From: Piscirickettsiaceae bacterium
GTDB taxonomy: Bacteria; Pseudomonadota; Gammaproteobacteria; Nitrosococcales; Methylophagaceae
Assembly (NCBI GenBank): GCA_030620285.1
Contig: JAUXFA010000025.1
Location: 1 to 9,533 of the forward strand
Length of the DNA stretch: 9,533 nt
Reading direction: 5' to 3'
The position numbers and the translations under genes are program-made. Of the stretch, positions 1-6,279 are shown piece by piece (position 1 is the stretch's first letter; each line of letters opens with the position of its first letter). Below the pieces are notes generated by a model. The model ran no database searches. It worked only from the letters and a program-made list of their open reading frames with translations, and was not told the origin of the DNA.

Positions 1-3000
1 GATATTAGATTTGAATATGATCAACATAAAATTGATGAAGAAGAAAAAGGAAATTTCTTATTACATTCCTCTGGGTATGGTGGTTTTATAGAGCACCCAA
101 CCCATAAGAATGGCCCTACAGGTGAGGATACTGATGGAGCAGCTGGAAGGCAGAGAAACTATCAATCTAGATTGAATGACTGGGCTACAAGGAATATTTT
201 TGCATTATTAAGCTATGATGCTGATATACGTAATGATGAGGTAGCGAATGATTTAAAAATTGCATTGGCTACTGCTTTTAATAATCAAACAAATGATCCT
301 AAAGCTTATGAAGCTATTTTAAAAGAGGCCAGCCTAAGATACGAAAACCTGAGCCTGAAAGAAATCAATAAAAGAGTGAGTAAAGGGCTTGGTTTTGAAG
401 GTAAAGTACAAGAGTTGGCTGAAAAATCACCAGAGGCACTGAAGGTATTTCTGCAATTTTACTATAAAGAAGTAAATGAAGAACTAGCTCAAAGAGGATT
501 ACCTGCTATTGAACTTAAATCTGATTTCGTTGATAAATTAATAACAAAACTCACGAGTAGTGATGCAACGATTAAGGCAGAAGGTCAAAGCACTGTCAGC
601 GAAATATTTACGTATGTTGAGCAGTTAGACATCGCAATACAAATAGAGGCTTATGATGTTTATCAGAACTTTCAGATTGCTGCAAAAGAGTTTGGTACAG
701 AATTGAAGGGATTGGATGATGAAACGCTTGAAAATTATGTCAATACATTTATTCGTGTTATGGGTGAGCAGAATCCAGATATTGTTATAGATTATGGGGA
801 TGATCCTATTGGGTCTATCGTTAAAATATTAGATTCTGACACACCTGAGAGCAGAAAAGCGTTAGAAGGTATTTACGTTTTCGTAAATCAACAACTGACT
901 GGAAGTGAAGTTTTAAGAACGGAATTAGCGCAGGTGATTGATAAGGAAAATATTTTTAGTCAAATCATACAGATGGCAAAAAACAGTGATAGTGCCGTTT
1001 ATGACTACGCTAAAATTTTGTTGAATATCGAGGTAGGTGCTGATTTTACTTCAGAGCAACGATCTATCATTGATGCTCTTTTAACCAACATAAAAGGTGG
1101 AGATCCTGCGACCTATAAAGAGACTCTTGATGGTGCTTTTGAACTCGTAAAATCTTTAGATACTGACGCAAGAAAGGTGTTAGATGATCGTTATCAATTA
1201 TTTGTCGGTGATATGATAAATAAAAAACGATTCATAGCTGATCTAACGTCGATAGCATACGAGGATTCAACTTCCTTTCATGCTATAGCGAAAGAATTTT
1301 TTGAAGATAATTATAACTTTGATACGACTGAAAGTATTCGAAAGCGTGTAACGAATGGAGAGGAAGGGGTCCTTTCTAATACTTATGAATTAATCAATGC
1401 ACGACGAGATGGTATTAAAAACGTTATTTACACTATTATTGACCAATCAAACAAAAGAAGGACTTTTAATTTGCAGTTTATTACAATGGCTCATAATAAA
1501 GATTTTTTTCATGAAGCCGGTAAGCTAGCAAGAGAACACACAGCTGGATTTTTAACATATTCAGACGCAAGGGGGCTATATGATGAAGAAAAATTTGAGA
1601 GTTTTAGGCTTAGTCTGGTCGCTGCAATTGACTCAAAGGATACGGCCCTTGTTAATCAGCTAATGGAGGGTACGTACAATGATACCTTCAGAGGTGTAAC
1701 TGATGAGATTAACGACGTATATGATCAGTTTTTACTTGAAGAGGAGGGTCGAGCTTCTTATGAGTCACAACTTATAGGCCTTGCTGATAGTGAGTCTGAT
1801 TTTCTTGCTTACATACAACTAGTATTGGGTGATGATTATTCAGATGATATGAAAGCGACGGTTGAAGAATGGCGCGTCACAATAAGAGATAAGAAAGAAG
1901 GTTATAAAGACTTGCTTACAACGGCTTATGACTACCACCTTAAGCCTGAGAATACGAATAGTCCGCAACTGGATTATTTGCTCGATAAGTCTGAGTTAGA
2001 AGGCATGTTAGTAGATTTGTCAAAAAATGAAGCATTGTTTTCTCAATATGTAGAGAGGTACTTACAAGCAGCTTACCCTGATGGTAATTACCCCAATGAT
2101 GTTCAGTCAATGTCTAAAGAGCTATTAGCTAAGATTAAAACAGACGGTCGTCAAGCATTAGAGGGAGTGTTTGACCAGCAAATACTTTTTGATCAAAAAT
2201 CTAAGGAAGATCTATTTGGCATCATTAGTCTCAGTAACGCCGAAACTAGTTTTAAAACTAAATTCACAGCACTAGCTAAATCACCCGAAAAGTTTAATGC
2301 GCTAATGGAGCAGACATTTGGTAATGCTTATAACAAAGATAATGCCGAAGAATTAAGAATTAAAGCGAGTAAGGGCGATTTTTCTTGGCTGCCAACGATA
2401 CAAATTGCGGGTGCGGATATATTTGCTAAGGCCTCGTTGAATGGCGATCAGTCAACTTCAGCTAATTTCTTGGGTGCGTATGATGGTAATCATATTATTT
2501 TAAATGAAGGAATACTGTTTAATAATAAAACGCTAGAACGTGTATTAACCAGTGAGATGGGACATGCTCTAGATCGAGAAGTTAATGACGGTAAGGATGC
2601 CAAAGGTGATGAAGGTGAAATTTTTCAAAGGCTTCTGTTTGGTGAAGAAATAACTAATGACCAGCTGGCAGCTTTGCAAATACAAGAAGACCAGGGCAAG
2701 CTTGCGGGTCTTAATGTAGAGTTTGATGCTGTTAGTTTTCCAGTAGCGGAGATACCAACTATAGACCTACCTACTGTAACTTCTCTAAGTCCTATATTCA
2801 CTACGATATACGGTGGAGAAGATCGCTGGATAGATGTTTGGACTAGGGGCGCATTGCTGAATATTGAAACAGATAAACTTTTAACGGACAGTGAGACTGC
2901 TAGAAGGAATAGTATTCTCCATCAACCGACTATTTTGGATTCTATTGATACTAATTTTAATAGTGGCAGTTCGAATTCAGGTGCTAATAACTCTGATAAC

Positions 3001-5259
3001 AGTAGTTCGAATTCAGGTAGTATAGGTGGGTCATTTCGTGCCAGTTACGACAATAGTAATGGTGATGGGTTTGAAAGTTATAATAGAGAGGTTGCTGAAA
3101 GGAATGCTAGGTTTGATGCGTTTCATAGACGGAATTCTGAAATTAATGATCTTTGGAATTCGGGTTCTGATCCTGGAATTTCAAATACACATCAACCATC
3201 CTATGATAGTGTATATTTAACTTCGGGTTTACGCCCAGTATATGATCTCTCCTCCCGCCCAAACTTAGGTGTGGTGGCTGTAAACCCAAGTCTTGTTACT
3301 TCGGCTTCAAAGATCGGTAGTCCAAATGATTCTAGCTTCGCCTCTAATAACGCAGCATTTTCATTTAGCTCAGGGCAGGCTGCTAATCCTGAATCAAAAC
3401 CAGAATCAGAGTCGCCTTTCATACGTGATGCTAGTTTGAGAGCGAAACAAGGCACACCTGCTACGTGGTTTTTAGCTAAAGGAGATGACACTGATCTTAA
3501 TACATTATTTAGAACCGGTGGAAAGCTGAATTTGAATGCTAGAGGCCAAGCTGATTTTGTGGGCAAGAATGCATCAATTTTTGCAGAGGCATTTATTGAA
3601 AAATTGAGAAACGATGGGAAACTTCAACAATTTTTGAATAACTATGTTCCTGATTCTCCCCTTACAACTAAGGATAGGGAATATGATGCTATTAAGAAGA
3701 TGACTGGTGAATTTTCAAACTACTCAATATCTAATGGTGAACCCGAATCTAAGGTTTTACGAGACGCTATAGTTACTAATGGCGGATTGGAAAATCTTGA
3801 TCTAAAGGTAGATGAAGGCACTAGAATATTTTTGCCTCTCTCTGTCTATAAAGACGTGCCGATTGACTCGCCATTCTATAAAAAAGTTCTAAATGATTAT
3901 TCAGTAGAGGGACTGGTGGGGGCGCTAGATGGATTATTAACGCATGATATTAGTAATAAACTGGGTATTAGTACTACGGATCTAGTTGATGAGCTTAAAC
4001 CGGGGCAATCCAGTGAAATGGTTTTTAGATTAAACCATGATGGAAGTAAAGGTCCAATATCAGTTATCAACAATAATGCCTTATCGATCAAGGTAGCGCG
4101 CGATGAGAGTAAAGGTTCATATACAGTAACGGTAACATCTTCAACTAAACTTGGTCTTGGAATAGGGTTGGAAGCTCCAGAAGCATTTTCTTCAAAGTTA
4201 CTTCAGCTAAAAGCTTCTGCTAGCGGGGCGATACCAGAAAGTTCTATTTATGTTTATGAAGTGGCGACTGCAGAAGAAGCAAAAATCATTGCACAGCTTG
4301 CAGAACAACAAGCCAATAGCAGCATGCTAGCATTTAATGATCCGGTAGATGGCTGGACTAATATTAGCGAAGCAAACCGGAGATTTCTTAATGATCATTC
4401 AGTCCAAAACGCATCTAGCACTGGATTTGAAGGAAAAGCCCAATTTGATTTCGGTACGGTGGTAGGGTCTAAAGGTTATGGAGCAAAAACTAATATTGTA
4501 ACAAGGCTTGAGAGAGGCACACCTACATCGGGTCAAACTGTTCATGAGGTCTCTTTAGAAAAAGGAACAACCGTAACCGCAAAACAAGTAGTTGGTGTTA
4601 TAAGTGGAGAGACTAAACTCCATGATATTAATACAAATCTCACGATATTTCACAATGGCAAGAAGTGGAATGACTATAATGCAGATACTAAGCAGGTATC
4701 TCTGTCATTTAAGAATATTAATCAGGCTGGTGCTGAAACCATTACACCTAGATACAATATTGATCCCAATAAATTAGACCTAAGCAGTGACACTTTTAAA
4801 AATTGGTATTTTGGTGATGGACAAAATCGTAATCATAATGGTCATCAAGCCTCTTTTCTTTCATACCTTGACTCTAATGGGGTATCGCGTGATTTTGATG
4901 AGTCTAACCCACCGACTGAGGTTAAAACTTGGTTGGCAGCCTATGTTCTAGAGGCAATACCTATTCAACCACATAATCCTGATTTGATGAGTGAAATAGT
5001 TAATAAACCAGCCACTACCACACCTGATATTCATAGTTATAATGATTCTCATAAATATTTTTCAGATATTTTTGGAGAGAAAAATTTGGATGGAATTTCC
5101 ATTGATTTTAAAAGAACAGGAGGAGACCAAAACAAGCGATTTTTAAAGATTGATTCTCAAATTAAGTCTCCTGTATTTGGACTTGGGGCTTCTGTCTCCC
5201 ATGTTTTAACTAATGCTACTAGCGATGATCCACTAGGCCGCTGGGAGTTGGGTGATTAA
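1..5259 (+). CDS. Giant helical-repeat exoprotein with degenerate zincin-like module, 5' end missing
   Basis: The frame is open from base 1 to the TAA at 5257-5259, giving 1752 visible residues. A TTG at 172 has no ribosome binding site before it and coding continues upstream, so the true start lies outside the window. Domains in visible numbering: about eight degenerate alpha-helical repeats (roughly residues 132-800); a zincin-like module with SEMGH at 851-855 followed by an acidic GDEGEIF motif; a Gly/Ser/Asn linker (about 984-1012); and a long C-terminal region rich in alternating polar/non-polar strands, with a Gly-rich stretch near 1380-1400. There is no cysteine in the visible protein and no RTX nonapeptide repeat. 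Size, composition and lack of cysteine suggest a secreted or surface protein. I do not recognise the C-terminal region; a toxin-like or adhesive role is possible but unproven. The coding call is certain, the function is not. Confidence 0.93.
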   Translation, partial: DIRFEYDQHKIDEEEKGNFLLHSSGYGGFIEHPTHKNGPTGEDTDGAAGRQRNYQSRLNDWATRNIFALLSYDADIRNDEVANDLKIALATAFNNQTNDPKAYEAILKEASLRYENLSLKEINKRVSKGLGFEGKVQELAEKSPEALKVFLQFYYKEVNEELAQRGLPAIELKSDFVDKLITKLTSSDATIKAEGQSTVSEIFTYVEQLDIAIQIEAYDVYQNFQIAAKEFGTELKGLDDETLENYVNTFIRVMGEQNPDIVIDYGDDPIGSIVKILDSDTPESRKALEGIYVFVNQQLTGSEVLRTELAQVIDKENIFSQIIQMAKNSDSAVYDYAKILLNIEVGADFTSEQRSIIDALLTNIKGGDPATYKETLDGAFELVKSLDTDARKVLDDRYQLFVGDMINKKRFIADLTSIAYEDSTSFHAIAKEFFEDNYNFDTTESIRKRVTNGEEGVLSNTYELINARRDGIKNVIYTIIDQSNKRRTFNLQFITMAHNKDFFHEAGKLAREHTAGFLTYSDARGLYDEEKFESFRLSLVAAIDSKDTALVNQLMEGTYNDTFRGVTDEINDVYDQFLLEEEGRASYESQLIGLADSESDFLAYIQLVLGDDYSDDMKATVEEWRVTIRDKKEGYKDLLTTAYDYHLKPENTNSPQLDYLLDKSELEGMLVDLSKNEALFSQYVERYLQAAYPDGNYPNDVQSMSKELLAKIKTDGRQALEGVFDQQILFDQKSKEDLFGIISLSNAETSFKTKFTALAKSPEKFNALMEQTFGNAYNKDNAEELRIKASKGDFSWLPTIQIAGADIFAKASLNGDQSTSANFLGAYDGNHIILNEGILFNNKTLERVLTSEMGHALDREVNDGKDAKGDEGEIFQRLLFGEEITNDQLAALQIQEDQGKLAGLNVEFDAVSFPVAEIPTIDLPTVTSLSPIFTTIYGGEDRWIDVWTRGALLNIETDKLLTDSETARRNSILHQPTILDSIDTNFNSGSSNSGANNSDNSSSNSGSIGGSFRASYDNSNGDGFESYNREVAERNARFDAFHRRNSEINDLWNSGSDPGISNTHQPSYDSVYLTSGLRPVYDLSSRPNLGVVAVNPSLVTSASKIGSPNDSSFASNNAAFSFSSGQAANPESKPESESPFIRDASLRAKQGTPATWFLAKGDDTDLNTLFRTGGKLNLNARGQADFVGKNASIFAEAFIEKLRNDGKLQQFLNNYVPDSPLTTKDREYDAIKKMTGEFSNYSISNGEPESKVLRDAIVTNGGLENLDLKVDEGTRIFLPLSVYKDVPIDSPFYKKVLNDYSVEGLVGALDGLLTHDISNKLGISTTDLVDELKPGQSSEMVFRLNHDGSKGPISVINNNALSIKVARDESKGSYTVTVTSSTKLGLGIGLEAPEAFSSKLLQLKASASGAIPESSIYVYEVATAEEAKIIAQLAEQQANSSMLAFNDPVDGWTNISEANRRFLNDHSVQNASSTGFEGKAQFDFGTVVGSKGYGAKTNIVTRLERGTPTSGQTVHEVSLEKGTTVTAKQVVGVISGETKLHDINTNLTIFHNGKKWNDYNADTKQVSLSFKNINQAGAETITPRYNIDPNKLDLSSDTFKNWYFGDGQNRNHNGHQASFLSYLDSNGVSRDFDESNPPTEVKTWLAAYVLEAIPIQPHNPDLMSEIVNKPATTTPDIHSYNDSHKYFSDIFGEKNLDGISIDFKRTGGDQNKRFLKIDSQIKSPVFGLGASVSHVLTNATSDDPLGRWELGD
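394..2400 (+). repeat. About eight degenerate alpha-helical repeats of 78-98 residues
   Basis: A recurring pattern appears: an aromatic or Leu, three residues, hydrophobic, two residues, hydrophobic-Ala/Ser, a short polar turn, then Phe or another hydrophobic and a second amphipathic helix. Copies begin near 394 (FEGKVQELAEKS), 670 (FQIAAKEF), 952 (IFSQIIQMAKNS), 1231 (FIADLTSIAYED), 1465 (FNLQFITMAHNKDFF), 1759 (YESQLIGLADSESDF), 1996 (LEGMLVDLSKNEALF) and 2251 (FKTKFTALAKSPEKF). Spacings range from 234 to 294 bases, always in whole codons. Several copies continue with a segment ending in a Leu-Glu-Gly-hydrophobic-Phe-like motif. Conservation is low, so this is old duplication and shows only in protein. 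Such an array probably forms an extended helical rod or solenoid, which is inference. Confidence 0.6.
2410..2700 (+). other. Zincin-like module with degenerate HExxH (SEMGH)
   Basis: This part of the giant gene encodes a GAYDGNHIILNEG segment, then RVLTSEMGHALD (SEMGH at bases 2551-2565), then GDEGEIFQRLLFGE. The order of beta-strand, hydrophobic helix with E-x-x-H, and downstream acidic Glu-rich helix resembles zincin metallopeptidases, in which HExxH supplies two zinc-binding His residues and the catalytic Glu. Here the Glu and second His are present but the first His is Ser. From memory, large bacterial exoproteins carry a similar module with Glu at that position (EEIGH), so this may be a non-catalytic or differently functioning family. 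The likeness was judged by eye; peptidase activity should not be assumed. Confidence 0.5.
2968..3018 (+). repeat. Short direct repeat in the Gly/Ser/Asn linker
   Basis: The 15-base string AGTTCGAATTCAGGT occurs at 2968-2982 and again at 3004-3018, 36 bases apart and in frame, encoding SSNSG twice inside a Gly/Ser/Asn tract that starts near 2953. It forms a flexible linker between the zincin-like part and the C-terminal half of the giant protein. Exact repetition in an otherwise non-repetitive DNA region suggests slippage or a recent local duplication. Confidence 0.75.
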
Positions 5260-5299
5260 ACTAAATTCCCTTACGAGCGGAGTAGCAGTAACAAGTGGG

Positions 5300-5625
5300 G
5301 TGTGTGGCCGAGCAAGGTCGATAATTCCAGTGGGTGGAAGCCCCACTCTGGCAAGGTAGGTCAACCACCAGATTGCAAGCATCGGGCAGGCGGAGGTAAC
5401 TCCAAATGTTAAGCACGATGAGCGCAAGCCAGCAGGCCGTATGCGTAAGTTGAAGTGATTTAGCCTCGAAATGATTTTGTAATGGCCTTAAAAAAGGTGT
5501 CCTGTTTCTGTAGGCCACTACACTAGGGCCCATTGAGAGGCCATAAATCTGATTAGGTGCGGAATGCGCGGATTCCATCAGGGTCAGAGGCATTAGACAG
5601 CCTCATACAAAGGCCGGATATCTGG
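5300..5625 (+). mobile_element. Probable group II intron 5' remnant (domain I, no ORF or domain V)
   Basis: The segment starts with GTGTG, matching the GUGYG 5' end of group II introns, 40 bases after the stop of the giant gene. It then shows GGGTGGAAGCCCC, like the conserved domain I motif; a GTGGG/CCCAC hairpin (5330-5334/5342-5346); a GGAG-GTAA-CTCC hairpin with a GNRA tetraloop (5392-5403); a second GNRA-type GCAA loop near 5423-5430; and pairs such as TGGCC/GGCCA and GAGGC/GCCTC (5587-5591/5600-5604). It is visibly richer in G+C than its surroundings. No reverse transcriptase/maturase frame follows and no domain V hairpin was found, so if correct it is a truncated, non-mobile relic. The right boundary is a guess. 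Another structured RNA is the main alternative. Confidence 0.5.
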
Positions 5626-5707
5626 GTGCAATATTTCTTTATGTTACGATCAAAAGTTTACACGTAATACCGGGCGGACCATATATGACCCCAGTTAATC
5701 CCGTGAA

Positions 5708-5747
5708 CAAAGCCCACATTTATTAGAATTTTACTCAATAGGCTTTG
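5708..5747 (+). terminator. Weak inverted repeat, possible terminator
   Basis: CAAAGCC (5708-5714) pairs with GGCTTTG (5741-5747) around a 26-base AT-rich loop, followed by CTTTGTC. The stem is only 7 bp, the loop is long and there is no clean T-run, so termination is uncertain. It lies between the intron-like segment and the next operon and could end transcription from the giant gene. Confidence 0.25.
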
Positions 5748-5804
5748 CTTTGTCATTCATCTGAGATTTTAGTTAATATTATTCTGCGTATTCTTCAAAA
5801 TAAT

Positions 5805-5860
5805 CACTGCCAAAGGTCCACTGCCATTAGTTCACTGCCGCGTGGCCACTGCCATCAGTC
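5805..5860 (+). repeat. Four phased 14-bp tandem units (CACTGCC + 7 variable bases)
   Basis: CACTGCC occurs at 5805, 5819, 5833 and 5847, exactly 14 bases apart each time. The seven following bases vary (AAAGGTC, ATTAGTT, GCGTGGC, ATCAGTC), though units 1, 2 and 4 keep GT near the end. The alternation of a fixed and a variable heptamer is precise over 56 bases. It lies about 125 bases before the start of the 80-residue protein. It may be a multi-site binding array, a remnant of a larger minisatellite, or a degenerate coding relic. It is too short-period for a CRISPR array. Confidence 0.85.
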
Positions 5861-5984
5861 CAGTATTTTTTTATATTTTTGTTTGTTATTGTGTGCCTCA
5901 AGATAGTTAATAAGTAGATCAGATTAAAGCGATTTTTTCACAAGTTAGCTATTTAATTTTTCACTATTATAATGAGGATTTATC
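5861..5984 (+). promoter_or_regulatory. AT-rich leader and ribosome binding site of the two-gene operon
   Basis: This AT-rich stretch contains T-runs at 5866-5880 and 5933-5938. The best sigma70-like pair I can offer is TTGTTA (5883-5888) and TTAATA (5907-5912), 18 bases apart, which is weak. The ribosome binding site GAGGA at 5974-5978 lies 6 bases before the ATG at 5985 and fixes that start. The tandem array just upstream could place regulator sites next to this promoter. Confidence 0.3.
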
Positions 5985-6227
5985 ATGACAGACCAAGTTG
6001 CAAATACTACAGATAACACCAATAACACAGACTCTCTCGCCGGTACCGATAACAGTCAAGGACAACAATCCAGCACGGCATTAGGTAAAACAGATGCCTC
6101 AGCAACTGACTTGCAAATATTTCAATCAGAGATGATTATCATACAAACGAAAATGTCGATCAGTAACTCCTATTTTAATTCAATGCTAGCCATTATGGAC
6201 AAAGCAAGTAAATCAAGTCTTCGTTAA
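5985..6227 (+). CDS. Small 80-residue protein with C-terminal amphipathic helix, function unknown
   Basis: The frame starts at ATG 5985, with GAGGA 6 bases upstream, and ends at TAA 6225-6227. The first half (to about residue 43) is low-complexity and rich in Thr, Asn, Asp, Ser and Gln, probably disordered. The second half (about 44-80) is a Met/Ile/Ser-rich amphipathic helix with ASATDLQIFQSEM and a basic end, KASKSSLR. There is no cysteine, no signal peptide and no clear membrane segment. The next gene starts 52 bases on, so the two are probably co-transcribed. The size and disordered-head, helical-tail design loosely recall small polymerising or export-related proteins such as type III secretion needle or inner-rod subunits, but I see no diagnostic motif and no other secretion genes here. 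Treat as hypothetical; a small partner or chaperone of the next protein is equally possible. Confidence 0.8.
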   Translation: MTDQVANTTDNTNNTDSLAGTDNSQGQQSSTALGKTDASATDLQIFQSEMIIIQTKMSISNSYFNSMLAIMDKASKSSLR

Positions 6228-6279
6228 GTAGTCGATTGATAGAAGAGTAGTTAGATTTTAAAGAATCAGGAGAACCGAA

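Noticed and set aside
172..174. TTG as the start codon of the giant gene
   Set aside because: The frame is open from base 1, there is no ribosome binding site before 172, and the upstream codons look like normal coding sequence, so the start lies outside the window.
5300..5370. A tRNA gene suggested by GGCCGAG and GGTCGATAATTCC
   Set aside because: No acceptor stem, anticodon arm or properly spaced T arm can be drawn; the segment fits the intron-like structure better.
5261..5593. 110-codon reverse-strand frame (and a shorter one at 5233-5427)
   Set aside because: Both lie mostly over the intron-like structured segment, have Cys- and Pro-rich translations unlike the real genes, and no convincing ribosome binding site. 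They are most likely open by chance in RNA-type sequence.
5805..5860. CRISPR array
   Set aside because: The repeat is only 7 bases with 7-base variable parts, far below CRISPR repeat and spacer lengths, and no cas gene is present.
5968..5973. Perfect TATAAT near the start of the 80-residue gene
   Set aside because: It abuts the ribosome binding site at 5974, so a transcript starting from it would begin at or after that site; probably chance in AT-rich DNA.
5985..6227. Type III secretion needle or inner-rod subunit
   Set aside because: Only size and a C-terminal amphipathic helix agree; no diagnostic residues and no other secretion genes are visible, so it is kept as hypothetical.
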